From Flavobacteriaceae bacterium (lineage in GTDB: Bacteria; Bacteroidota; Bacteroidia; Flavobacteriales; Flavobacteriaceae): a DNA stretch of 64,000 nt. The DNA lies in the NCBI GenBank assembly GCA_027081505.1, contig JALWKK010000102.1, positions 1 through 64,000 of the forward strand. The letters are read 5' to 3'. A program made the translations under genes and the position numbers. This document shows positions 38,838 to 48,309 of the stretch, piece by piece; the stretch's first letter is position 1; each line of letters starts with the position of its first letter. A model generated the notes under the pieces. The model did no database searches and had not been told where the DNA came from. It saw only the letters and a list, made by a program, of their open reading frames with translations.

Positions 38838-39290
38838 ATGAAAAAAATATTTTTAATAATAGTCTTATTATCGACCGGTTATTCTTTTTCCCAAGAAACG
38901 AATATAAAATTAGACTGGTTAACCAACCTTGAAAAGGCTCAAAAAATATCGAAAAAAACCGGCAAACCCATACTTGTGTACTTTACCGGAAGCGACTGGT
39001 GCGCCCCTTGTAAAATGCTTAAAGAAGATTTTTTCTACACAAAAGAATTTGAAGAAAAAGCAAGTAATTTTGTTTTGGTTATGATTGATAAACCTCGACG
39101 AATCGATATAATTTCTGAAAAGCAGATGAAATATAATGATAATATTATCGCTAAATACAACAAACAAAAAACGTTTCCGAAAATATTAATTCTTAACGAA
39201 AAAGGGCGTTTACTCGATGAAATAGACGGCTATAATTACCTGCACGACACAACGCTTCATTTTTCTTTTATCAATAAATATATCAAGTAA
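38838..39290 (+). CDS. Thioredoxin family protein (secreted)
   Basis: LVYFTGSDWCAPCKMLKEDFF CxxC motif; signal peptide. Confidence 0.88.
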   Translation: MKKIFLIIVLLSTGYSFSQETNIKLDWLTNLEKAQKISKKTGKPILVYFTGSDWCAPCKMLKEDFFYTKEFEEKASNFVLVMIDKPRRIDIISEKQMKYNDNIIAKYNKQKTFPKILILNEKGRLLDEIDGYNYLHDTTLHFSFINKYIK

Positions 39291-39332
39291 AGCAGAAAAT
39301 AAATATTTTTTTCTGTACATTCTTATTATAAA

Positions 39333-41012
39333 TTAATACGAATCATCGTGTATGTTTATTACAGCTCTTCCGCTTGGTTCGTTCATATGTTTAAAGCTTT
39401 CGTCCCATTCTAATGCAATTTTTGAACTACAAGCAACCGATGGTTCTTGCGGAACACTTAAGGCAGCCGTATCACTCGGGAAATGACTTTCAAAAATGCT
39501 TCGGTAGTAAAATTCTTCTTTTGTAGTTGGAGGTTGTATTGCAAACCTAAAATGAGCGTTTTTAAGTTGTTCGTCTGTTACCTCTTTTTCAACCAGTTCT
39601 TTTAAAGTATCAATCCAACTATAACCAACACCATCGCTAAATTGTTCTTTTTGACGCCAAGCTACACTTTCGGGTAACATATCTTCAAAGGCTTTGCGAA
39701 GTATCCATTTTTCCATACCTCGCTTTGTTTTTTTATCGTTTCCCGCCATTTTATCTTTTGGATTTAATCGCATCGCCACATCCATAAACTCTTTATCTAA
39801 AAAGGGGACACGTCCTTCAATTCCCCAAGCGGCGAGCGCTTTATTTGCGCGTAAACAGTCGTACATATGTAGTTTTTCTAATTTTCGTACGGTTTCTTGA
39901 TGAAATTCTTTTGCCGAAGGCGCCTTATGAAAATACAAATAACCTCCAAATATTTCATCACTTCCTTCACCCGAAAGTACCATTTTAATTCCCATTGCTT
40001 TTATCGCACGAGCCATAAGGTACATTGGTGTAGAAGCACGTATGGTAGTAATATCATAAGTTTCTAAATGATAAATAACATCTTTAATAGCATCTATACC
40101 TTCTTGAATGGTGAATTTTATTTCGTGGTGAACGGTATCTAAATAATCGGCTACTTTTCGGGCTGCGATTAAATCCGGAGACCCTTCGAGTCCAATTGCG
40201 AAGGAGTGAAGTCGAGGCCACCAAGCCGCTTCTTTATCGCCACTTTCTATACGTTTGTCTGCATACATCTTTGCAATAGCCGAAGTAATAGACGAATCCA
40301 AACCGCCCGAAAGTAAAACTCCATACGGAACATCGCTCATTAACTGTCGATGTACAGCTTCTTCCAATGCATTTTTTAATTCGTCTATACTACTGGTGTT
40401 GTCTTTAACAGCATCAAATTGCATCCAATCGCGGTGATACCATTTTTTTAGCTTACCGTATTTACTGTGTAAATAATGTCCGGGAGGGAATAATTCGATT
40501 TTAGAACAAATGCCCTCGAGAGCTTTTAATTCGGAAGCTACATAAAAAGTACCGTTTTTATCCCAACCCATATACAACGGAATAATGCCCATATGATCTC
40601 TTGCTATTAGGTATTCGTCTTTTTCTGCATCGTAAAGCGCAAATCCGAAAATTCCGTTTAAGTCATCTAAAAACTCGGTGCCTTTTTCTTTATAAAGAGC
40701 CAAAATAACTTCGCAATCACTTTTGGTTTGAAACTTAAAATCGGTTTCTAATTCTTTTCTAATGTTAAGATGATTATATATTTCACCATTTGCAGCGAGG
40801 ACTAATTTTTTGTCTTCAGAAAACAAGGGTTGTTTTCCTGAAGTGGGATCTACAATTGCCAATCGCTCGTGGGCTAATATTGCTTTCGGGTGTGAGAAAA
40901 TCCCACTCCAATCCGGTCCGCGATGCCTAATGATTTTAGACATTGTTAATAGTTGAGGTCTTAATTTTTCAGAAGGTTGCTTTAAGTCAAAAGCGCATAC
41001 AATTCCGCACAT
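39333..41012 (-). CDS. asnB: Asparagine synthase B (glutamine-hydrolysing)
   Basis: MCGIVCAFD class II GATase N-terminus; GVLLSGGLDSSI; LSGEGSDEIFGGY. Confidence 0.96.
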   Translation of the reverse strand: MCGIVCAFDLKQPSEKLRPQLLTMSKIIRHRGPDWSGIFSHPKAILAHERLAIVDPTSGKQPLFSEDKKLVLAANGEIYNHLNIRKELETDFKFQTKSDCEVILALYKEKGTEFLDDLNGIFGFALYDAEKDEYLIARDHMGIIPLYMGWDKNGTFYVASELKALEGICSKIELFPPGHYLHSKYGKLKKWYHRDWMQFDAVKDNTSSIDELKNALEEAVHRQLMSDVPYGVLLSGGLDSSITSAIAKMYADKRIESGDKEAAWWPRLHSFAIGLEGSPDLIAARKVADYLDTVHHEIKFTIQEGIDAIKDVIYHLETYDITTIRASTPMYLMARAIKAMGIKMVLSGEGSDEIFGGYLYFHKAPSAKEFHQETVRKLEKLHMYDCLRANKALAAWGIEGRVPFLDKEFMDVAMRLNPKDKMAGNDKKTKRGMEKWILRKAFEDMLPESVAWRQKEQFSDGVGYSWIDTLKELVEKEVTDEQLKNAHFRFAIQPPTTKEEFYYRSIFESHFPSDTAALSVPQEPSVACSSKIALEWDESFKHMNEPSGRAVINIHDDSY

Positions 41013-41070
41013 AATAGTAAATTTTAATAGATAGCTAATAATGGTTTGCTTTTTATTTTAATATAAATTC

Positions 41071-41107
41071 AAAAAAAAAAACCCGCCAAGTTCAAAAACC
41101 TGACGGG
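41071..41107 (-). terminator. Attenuator terminator in the asnB 5' leader
   Basis: Minus strand CCCGTCAGGTT-TTTG-AACTTGGCGGG then T11; located between the leader ORF and asnB. Confidence 0.9.
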
Positions 41108-41131
41108 AATAAATATTGCGACAAGTTTTTG
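41093..41131 (-). promoter_or_regulatory. Antiterminator (segments 2:3) of the asnB attenuator
   Basis: CAAAAACTTGTCG (41131-41119) pairs with CGTCAGGTTTTTG (41105-41093), 12 of 13 positions, mutually exclusive with the terminator. Confidence 0.8.
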
Positions 41132-41179
41132 CTACAGCATCTTGTTATTATTATTATTATTAAAAATGTTGTTTAGCAT
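41132..41179 (-). CDS. Putative asnB leader peptide MLNNIFNNNNNNKML*
   Basis: ATG CTA AAC AAC ATT TTT AAT AAT AAT AAT AAT AAC AAG ATG CTG TAG; 8 of 15 residues Asn, immediately upstream of an antiterminator/terminator pair and asnB. Confidence 0.85.
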   Translation of the reverse strand: MLNNIFNNNNNNKML

Positions 41180-41209
41180 AACTTGTATTGTTACTTTTTT
41201 ACTATGTGG

Positions 41210-41217
41210 CAAATATA
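41210..41217 (-). promoter_or_regulatory. -7 promoter element TATATTTG for the asnB leader transcript
   Basis: Matches TAnnTTTG 31 nt upstream of the leader ATG. Confidence 0.6.
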
Positions 41218-41344
41218 ATGTGTTTTTTTAAAACTGAAAGAAATATAACTGTTAAAAAATTAAGGTTGTAATACGCTTTAAAAAATTATAACAATTTTAA
41301 CGTTAGCTAATCGTTTGATTTGTTGTGTAGCAACAGGAATTTAT

Positions 41345-41352
41345 TACTTTTG
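41345..41352 (+). promoter_or_regulatory. -7 element TACTTTTG upstream of the PPIase operon
   Basis: Matches TAnnTTTG. Confidence 0.5.
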
Positions 41353-41380
41353 CTCTGCTTAAACAAAAACTCACTATATC

Positions 41381-43339
41381 ATGGCAATAAAAAAAATAAT
41401 TACGGTTCTTTTTGTTTTTATTTCAATTCTTTCTTATTCACAAAAAAAAGAAGAAGTTTTGTTAACCATTAACGATAAACCGGTTTTTGCTTCAGAGTTT
41501 AAGAGAGTCTTTAAAAAGAATTTAGATTTGGTTCAAGATGATTCTCAAAAAAGTGTAGAGGGTTATTTAGATTTATTTATTGATTACAAACTTAAAATAG
41601 CCGAAGCTTATGCACAAGGATTAGATACAACCGCTTCCTATACCAGAGAGTTTAACAAATATAGAGACCAGTTGGCTCGTACTTATATTTATGAAGATGC
41701 CATAAAAGAAGAAGTCGCCAAAGAAGCGTATAACAGAGGGCTTGAGCAAATTAACGCAGATCACATATTAATTAAAGTAAATTTTGATGCTTTGCCACAG
41801 GATACGTTAAAGGCGTATAATAAGATTGCCGAAATCAGAAAAAAAGCAGTTGCAGGTGAAGATTTTAATGAATTGGCAAAAAAATATTCGGAAGAACCGG
41901 GTGCAAAAGAACGAGGCGGTAAGTTGGGGTGGTTTTCTGCTTTTCAAATGGTATATCCTTTTGAAACGGGCGCATATAATACAAAAGTAGGAGCGGTTTC
42001 AAAGATTATTAGAACTTCTTACGGCTACCACATAATTAAAGTTAACGACAGACGTGCCAAAGGAAATGAAGTAAGCGTATCACATATTATGATTTCGCCT
42101 AAAAAAAATGACTCTACTTTTAATCCCGAGCAACGCATTAACGAGATTTATGCAATGCTTCAACAAGGCGAATCTTTTGAAAGTCTTGCCAAACAATTTT
42201 CAGATGATAAAGCTTCCGGAAAAAACGGAGGAAAATTAAGACCTTTCGGAAAAGGACAACTGCGAGCGCCAAAATTTGAAGAAGAAGTATTTAAACTAAA
42301 AAAAGAAGGAGAAATATCCAAACCCGTACAATCTAAATTCGGGTGGCATATTATTCGATTAAATGAAATTCTTCCAATAAAATCTTTTGAAGAACAAAAA
42401 GCAGAATTGGAAAAACAAGTTTCTAGAGGAGAACGTTCAAAAGTAATTAATCAAAGTGTTATACAGCGTATTAAAGAAAAATACGGATTTATACAGGGTG
42501 AAGCTTACACGTCCTTTTTTAATAAATATGTTTCCGATAGCATCTTAAAACTAAAATGGAAGTACACACCAATAGCAAGCAAAGATAACAAGGTATTGTT
42601 TACAATTGGAAATAAAAAAGTGTATTTTGATGATTTTGCTCGCTTTATAGAAAGTAAACAAATAACAACAAGACGCTATAAAACCAAGGAAGCTAAAATT
42701 GAAGCCCTGTATGAAGATTTTAAAGCTACAACGATTAAAGATTACTCAAAAGTACAATTGGAAAAAGAAAATCCCGAATATGCGGCTATTCTTGATGAAT
42801 ACAGAAACGGATTGCTTATTTTTGATGTAATGGAAAAAAACATTTGGGATAAAGCTAAAAACGATTCGATTGCTTTGGAAAAATTTTATCAAAATAATAA
42901 ACAAAATTACCTTTGGAAAACAAGAGTAGATGCCATTTTATTTTCTGCAACCGATAAAGACGTTGCACAACAAGTAAAACAAATGTTAACCGAGAATAAA
43001 ACTGCAGACCAAATAAAAGAAACACTAAATAAAGACGGAAAAGTAGCGGTTATTATAAGTAAAGGCATTTTTGAAATAGACCAAAGAGAACTACCACAAG
43101 GATTTGAACCCACACCCGGAATATCAAAAATATATAATCAAGAAGATTCGTTTGTTATTGTACAAGTAAACGAGGTTTTGCCACCATCAATAAAGCCCTT
43201 AGAAGATGTTAAAGGAAAAGTTATTAGCGATTATCAAAACTATCTTGAAGAACAATGGATGGCGCAACTTCATCAAAAATACAATGTATCGGTTAGAAAA
43301 AAAGCATTAAAAAAATTAAAAAAACAACTTAAATCTTAA
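41381..43339 (+). CDS. Parvulin-type peptidylprolyl isomerase (PpiC/SurA-like, two rotamase domains)
   Basis: ADHILIKVN...YSEEPGAKERGGKLGWFSAFQMVYPFE and VSHIMISPK...GGKLRPFGKGQLRAPKFEEEVF. Confidence 0.92.
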   Translation: MAIKKIITVLFVFISILSYSQKKEEVLLTINDKPVFASEFKRVFKKNLDLVQDDSQKSVEGYLDLFIDYKLKIAEAYAQGLDTTASYTREFNKYRDQLARTYIYEDAIKEEVAKEAYNRGLEQINADHILIKVNFDALPQDTLKAYNKIAEIRKKAVAGEDFNELAKKYSEEPGAKERGGKLGWFSAFQMVYPFETGAYNTKVGAVSKIIRTSYGYHIIKVNDRRAKGNEVSVSHIMISPKKNDSTFNPEQRINEIYAMLQQGESFESLAKQFSDDKASGKNGGKLRPFGKGQLRAPKFEEEVFKLKKEGEISKPVQSKFGWHIIRLNEILPIKSFEEQKAELEKQVSRGERSKVINQSVIQRIKEKYGFIQGEAYTSFFNKYVSDSILKLKWKYTPIASKDNKVLFTIGNKKVYFDDFARFIESKQITTRRYKTKEAKIEALYEDFKATTIKDYSKVQLEKENPEYAAILDEYRNGLLIFDVMEKNIWDKAKNDSIALEKFYQNNKQNYLWKTRVDAILFSATDKDVAQQVKQMLTENKTADQIKETLNKDGKVAVIISKGIFEIDQRELPQGFEPTPGISKIYNQEDSFVIVQVNEVLPPSIKPLEDVKGKVISDYQNYLEEQWMAQLHQKYNVSVRKKALKKLKKQLKS

Positions 43340-44193
43340 TGCAAAAAAAAGGACTGATTTTCATATTATTTTTAACATTACTTTCTTGTGAGTATCTTAA
43401 ACAAGATACCAAACAAATGCCCATAGCAAGAGTAAAAGATAATTATTTGTACATCGACGACATAAAAGATATTGTTTCTCAAGCAACAACAAAAGAAGAT
43501 AGTGCGTTGCTGGTAACCAATTTTATAAATAGGTGGGCAACAAAACAATTGCTGTTAGATCAATCTCAAATTAATTTATCCGTAAAACAACAAAAGGTAT
43601 TTGACAAACTCGTTAAAGACTACAAAACCGAATTATATACCGAAGCTTATAAAAGCAATATCGTATCAAAACAACTGGATAGCACGATTACAGAACAAGA
43701 GTACGAAACTTTTTATAATAACAATAAAGAAAACTTTAGACTTAACGATCATTTACTTAAAATACGCTATGTGTATTTAGACCGTAACTTTTCAGACATT
43801 GATGCCGTGAAAAAGCAAATTAAAAATTTTGAAAAAGAAGATCAACAATTGTTAAAAGAAAAAAGTCTAACATTTAAAGCCTATAATTTTAACGATTCTA
43901 CTTGGATAAAAAAAGAAAATATAATTGAGAAGATACCTGTTTTAAAAAATCAAGAAAAACAATTGTTAAAAAAATCTAATTTTGTACAATTACAAGATTC
44001 AATAGGAGTATATTTGGTCAAAATTAAAGATATACTAACCATTAATGATATAGCGCCGTTAACGTATGTAAAACCTACCATTAAACAAATAATACTCAAC
44101 AGAAGAAAACTGGATTTAATTAAAAAACTGGAAAAAGATATTACCAAAGATGCACTTAAAAATAAAAAATTTGAAATTTACCCACCTCAGTAG
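43339..44193 (+). CDS. SurA-like periplasmic lipoprotein with apparently degenerate PPIase domain
   Basis: Lipobox LLSCEY; SurA N-terminal helices; starts at the stop of the preceding PPIase gene; no clear parvulin core motif. Confidence 0.65.
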   Translation: MQKKGLIFILFLTLLSCEYLKQDTKQMPIARVKDNYLYIDDIKDIVSQATTKEDSALLVTNFINRWATKQLLLDQSQINLSVKQQKVFDKLVKDYKTELYTEAYKSNIVSKQLDSTITEQEYETFYNNNKENFRLNDHLLKIRYVYLDRNFSDIDAVKKQIKNFEKEDQQLLKEKSLTFKAYNFNDSTWIKKENIIEKIPVLKNQEKQLLKKSNFVQLQDSIGVYLVKIKDILTINDIAPLTYVKPTIKQIILNRRKLDLIKKLEKDITKDALKNKKFEIYPPQ

Positions 44194-45607
44194 CCTGTTT
44201 GTTGCAATACTATTTGCTTCATCTATGCAAGGGCAAATAAATGTAATACAAGATTCAACTCTTACAAAAGAAACAAAAATAATTGAAACGGATACCGTAA
44301 AACCTTTTAAGCGTTTTAGAGCAGAAGGAGTAGCAGCCGTAGTGGGCGAATATGTTATTCTAGACAGCGATATAGATAAAAGTTATTTAGAATTACAGCA
44401 ACAAGGCATATCTATTGAAGGGATAACCCGTTGCCAGCTTTTAGGAAAATTAATGGAAGACAAACTCTATGCGCACCAAGCAAAGATAGACAGTCTTTTA
44501 GTGTCTGACGAGCAAATTAATGCAAAAATAGAACAACAAATAAAATATATGGTATCACAACTTGGAACCGAAGAAAAAGTTGCTCAATTTTATAAAAAAG
44601 ATAATATACAAGAAGTAAGAAATGATCTTTTTGAAGTAAATAAAACCGTTGCACTTGCCAGTCAGATGCAGTCTAAAATAGTCGAAAGTGTTGAAATTAC
44701 ACCGGAAGAAGTTAGAAAGTTTTTTTACAGTTTTCCCGAAGAAGAACGACCTATTTTTGGTGCAGAAGTCGAGGTAGCCCAGTTGGTTATTGAGCCGGAA
44801 ATAACCGAAGAAGCCAAACAAAAAGTAATCGATAGACTTAATGTACTTCGGAGTGATGTAATAGATAACGGAGCTAGTTTTGCAACCAAAGCCGTTTTGT
44901 ATTCAAAAGATCCCGGAAGTGCATCAAAAGGAGGATTAATTGAAGGAATTACTCGCGATGCCCCTTTCGCAAAAGAGTTTAAAGACCATGCTTTTTCTTT
45001 ATTAGAAGGAGAAGTTAGCGAACCTTTTGAAACCCAATTTGGTATTCATATATTATATGTAGAAAGAATAAGAGGTCAAGCAGTAGATGTAAGGCATATT
45101 TTATTATTTCCCGAAGTTTCGGAAAAATCGGTTAAACAAGCACGTGCAAAATTAGATAGTATTCGAACCAAGATAATCAATAAAGAAATAACCTTCGCAG
45201 ATGCCGCAAAACGCTATTCAACAGACAAAGAAACACGTAATAACGGCGGACAACTGGTAAATCCCGTTAATCTCGATACAAGTTTTGATTTAACAAAAAT
45301 GGATCCCGAACTTGGAGCGCAAGTTTATAACCTACAAAAAGGCGATGTTTCCGAAATTTTACAAGAAAGAGATTATGCCGGTAGAATAAAATTTAAAATT
45401 CTAACCGTAACAAAACGACACGACGAACATCCTGCAGATTTCGTTAAAGATTATGAAAAAGTGAAAGAATTGGCACTAAAACAAAAACAAATTAAAGCTA
45501 TTGAAGAATGGCAAAACAAAACAATAAAAAACACTTTTGTCCAAGTAAATAACGAATTTCGTGATTGCGATTTTACCGGTAATTGGTTAAAAAAAGGAGA
45601 AAATTAA
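44150..45607 (+). CDS. Parvulin-type peptidylprolyl isomerase (SurA-like)
   Basis: AEVEVAQLVIEPE...YSKDPGSASKGGLIEGITRDAPFAKEFKDHAF and VRHILLFPE; overlaps the preceding ORF by 44 nt. Confidence 0.9.
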   Translation: MHLKIKNLKFTHLSSLFVAILFASSMQGQINVIQDSTLTKETKIIETDTVKPFKRFRAEGVAAVVGEYVILDSDIDKSYLELQQQGISIEGITRCQLLGKLMEDKLYAHQAKIDSLLVSDEQINAKIEQQIKYMVSQLGTEEKVAQFYKKDNIQEVRNDLFEVNKTVALASQMQSKIVESVEITPEEVRKFFYSFPEEERPIFGAEVEVAQLVIEPEITEEAKQKVIDRLNVLRSDVIDNGASFATKAVLYSKDPGSASKGGLIEGITRDAPFAKEFKDHAFSLLEGEVSEPFETQFGIHILYVERIRGQAVDVRHILLFPEVSEKSVKQARAKLDSIRTKIINKEITFADAAKRYSTDKETRNNGGQLVNPVNLDTSFDLTKMDPELGAQVYNLQKGDVSEILQERDYAGRIKFKILTVTKRHDEHPADFVKDYEKVKELALKQKQIKAIEEWQNKTIKNTFVQVNNEFRDCDFTGNWLKKGEN

Positions 45608-45633
45608 TACCTCACAAATAATACAGAATAACT

Positions 45634-46587
45634 ATGTCAGACGTTGAAGCCATAAAACAATTAGTTACAAAATATAAAAATCTTCGACAAGAAATAAAAA
45701 AAATCATTGTAGGGCAAGATCAAGTCGTAGAACAAGTGTTACTTGCTATTTTTTCCGGTGGTCATGCACTTTTAATCGGTGTACCCGGTTTGGCAAAAAC
45801 ATTACTTATAAATACCGTTGCTCAAACTTTAGGATTAGATTTTAAACGTATCCAATTCACACCCGATCTAATGCCCAGTGATATTCTAGGTTCCGAAATA
45901 TTGGACAATAACAGAGAATTCAAATTTATAAAAGGACCTATTTTTGCTAACATTATTCTGGCAGACGAAATTAACCGAACACCACCCAAAACGCAAGCAG
46001 CACTCCTTGAGGCTATGCAAGAAAAGTCGGTAACCATTGGCGGGCAAAATCACAAATTAGCACAGCCTTATTTTGTGCTGGCAACTCAAAACCCAATAGA
46101 ACAAGAAGGTACTTACCCGTTACCCGAAGCACAATTAGACCGGTTTATGTTTGCTATTAACTTAGATTATCCAAGTTTTAGTGAAGAAGTAGAAGTCGTA
46201 AAAGCAACCACCGTAGGTGCAAATCCAAAAGTGAACGTCCTTTTTACTGCAGAAGAAATAATAAATTATCAACAGTTAATTAAAAAAATTCCGGTTGCAG
46301 ACAATGTAATTGAATATGCCGTTACTTTGGTAGGAAAAACAAGACCAAAAAGTCCGGCTGCACCCGAAATAGTAAAAAAATATATAGATTGGGGAGCAGG
46401 ACCAAGAGCATCACAAAATCTTATTTTAAGCGCAAAAGCAAATGCCGCATTGCACGGAAAATTTTCGCCCGATATCGAAGATGTTCAAAAAGTTGCATTT
46501 GGTATTCTTCGGCATCGTTTAATAAAAAATTACAAAGCCGAAGCAGAGGGGCTTACTATTGAAGAAATCATTAAAAGTTTATTTTAG
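45634..46587 (+). CDS. MoxR family AAA+ ATPase
   Basis: GVPGLAKTLL Walker A; LADEINRTPPKTQAALLEAMQE. Confidence 0.94.
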   Translation: MSDVEAIKQLVTKYKNLRQEIKKIIVGQDQVVEQVLLAIFSGGHALLIGVPGLAKTLLINTVAQTLGLDFKRIQFTPDLMPSDILGSEILDNNREFKFIKGPIFANIILADEINRTPPKTQAALLEAMQEKSVTIGGQNHKLAQPYFVLATQNPIEQEGTYPLPEAQLDRFMFAINLDYPSFSEEVEVVKATTVGANPKVNVLFTAEEIINYQQLIKKIPVADNVIEYAVTLVGKTRPKSPAAPEIVKKYIDWGAGPRASQNLILSAKANAALHGKFSPDIEDVQKVAFGILRHRLIKNYKAEAEGLTIEEIIKSLF

Positions 46588-46653
46588 GAACACCTGCAAA
46601 ATTCAGGGTTAAGAATTCAGAGTTAATCATTAATCATAAATCGAGAAAATCGT

Positions 46654-46762
46654 CAGTGGGCAGTTTTCAGTCGTGTTTCGTGAGTAGTGAGTCGTGTTTC
46701 GTGAGTCGAAAAATAGTTAGCAGTATTCAGTAGGCAGTCTTCAGTTGGCAGTAGGCAGTTTC
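46654..46762. repeat. Degenerate heptad repeat tract (CAGTNNN / GTGAGTC / GTGTTTC)
   Basis: cagtggg cagtttt cagtc gtgtttc gtgagta gtgagtc gtgtttc gtgagtc ... cagtatt cagtagg cagtctt cagttgg cagtagg cagtttc. Confidence 0.85.
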
Positions 46763-46842
46763 AATCCTCAATTCCAAACCCCTAATCCTCATCAACTCAC
46801 CACCTAATTCCTCAATCCCACTTTATTCGGTATAAATACTTC

Positions 46843-46873
46843 TTTGTAACTCAATGTGCAATTAGTATCTTTG
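46843..46873 (+). promoter_or_regulatory. Promoter upstream of ffh (TTTG-N19-TATCTTTG)
   Basis: -33 TTTG at 46843-46846 and -7 TATCTTTG at 46866-46873. Confidence 0.6.
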
Positions 46874-46921
46874 TAGTAAATTCTATATTTTCAATTGAAG
46901 AATTAAAATACTATATACAAT

Positions 46922-48250
46922 ATGTTCGATAATTTAAGTGATAAATTAGACAAAGCACTTCATGTACTAAAAGGACACGGAAGCATTACCGAAGTAAATG
47001 TAGCCGAAACACTAAAAGAAGTGAGAAGAGCGCTATTAGACGCCGATGTTAACTTCAAAATTGCAAAAGATTTTACCAACAAAGTAAAAGAAAAAGCGCT
47101 GGGACAAAACGTACTTACTACACTACATCCCGGGCAGTTAATGGTAAAATTGGTAAAAGACGAGCTAACCCAATTAATGGGTGGAGAGACGGCTGGAATT
47201 AACCTTAGCGGAAATCCAACGGTTATTCTTATGGCAGGTTTGCAAGGAAGTGGTAAAACTACTTTTTCAGGAAAATTGGCTAACTTTCTAAAAACCAAAA
47301 AATCTAAAAAACCATTACTGGTAGCTTGTGATGTGTACAGACCCGCAGCGATAAATCAATTGCACGTAGTTGGCGACCAAATTGGTGTAACGGTTTTTAG
47401 TGAAGAAGGTAATAAAAATCCGGTTGAGATTGCAACAAAAGCCATAGAATATGCAAAGCAAAACGGTTTTAACGCTGTCATTATAGATACCGCCGGACGA
47501 TTGGCTGTAGATGAAGAAATGATGACCGAAATTGCCAACATTCACCAAGCTGTAAAACCGCACGAAACCTTATTTGTAGTAGATGCAATGACGGGTCAAG
47601 ATGCTGTAAATACGGCAAAAGCATTTAACGATAAACTTAACTTTGAAGGAGTTGTTCTTACAAAATTAGATGGAGATACGCGAGGAGGAGCTGCCTTATC
47701 TATAAGAACGGTTGTAAGTAAACCCATTAAGTTTGTTGGTACTGGCGAAAAAATGGACGCAATAGATGTATTTCATCCTTCCCGTATGGCAGAACGAATT
47801 TTGGGTATGGGCGATGTGGTTTCATTAGTAGAAAGAGCGCAAGAACAATTTGATGAAGAAGAAGCACGAAAACTTCAAAAGAAAATAGCCAAAAATCAAT
47901 TCGGGTTTGATGATTTCTTAAAACAAATCCAACAAGTTAAAAAAATGGGAAACATGAAAGACCTTATTGGTATGATTCCCGGTGCAGGAAAAGCACTAAA
48001 AGGTGTAGATATAGATGACGATGCTTTTAAAGGAATAGAAGCAATTATTCATTCTATGACTCCCGAAGAGCGCACAAAACCCGCCATTATTAATGCCAGC
48101 CGAAAAAAACGAATTAGTAAGGGAAGCGGAACTTCCGTGCAAGAAGTAAACCAACTGCTAAAACAGTTTAACCAAATGAGTAAAATGATGAAAATGATGC
48201 AAGGAGGTGGCGGAAAAAAAATGATGCAGATGTTGGGAAAAATGAGATAG
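46922..48250 (+). CDS. ffh: Signal recognition particle protein Ffh
   Basis: GLQGSGKTTFSGKLA; DTAGRLAVDEEMM; Met-rich M domain. Confidence 0.97.
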   Translation: MFDNLSDKLDKALHVLKGHGSITEVNVAETLKEVRRALLDADVNFKIAKDFTNKVKEKALGQNVLTTLHPGQLMVKLVKDELTQLMGGETAGINLSGNPTVILMAGLQGSGKTTFSGKLANFLKTKKSKKPLLVACDVYRPAAINQLHVVGDQIGVTVFSEEGNKNPVEIATKAIEYAKQNGFNAVIIDTAGRLAVDEEMMTEIANIHQAVKPHETLFVVDAMTGQDAVNTAKAFNDKLNFEGVVLTKLDGDTRGGAALSIRTVVSKPIKFVGTGEKMDAIDVFHPSRMAERILGMGDVVSLVERAQEQFDEEEARKLQKKIAKNQFGFDDFLKQIQQVKKMGNMKDLIGMIPGAGKALKGVDIDDDAFKGIEAIIHSMTPEERTKPAIINASRKKRISKGSGTSVQEVNQLLKQFNQMSKMMKMMQGGGGKKMMQMLGKMR

Positions 48251-48309
48251 TTTTATATTGAATTTTTTTACCAAAATTAAAACAAACCCACCAACTAAGA
48301 CCAAAATAA

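Noticed and set aside
41140-41165. Simple TTA microsatellite on the + strand
   Set aside because: Better explained as Asn codons of the asnB leader ORF on the minus strand.
46654-46762. CRISPR or coding interpretation of the heptad tract
   Set aside because: Repeat unit is 7 nt, degenerate, and no ORF is maintained.
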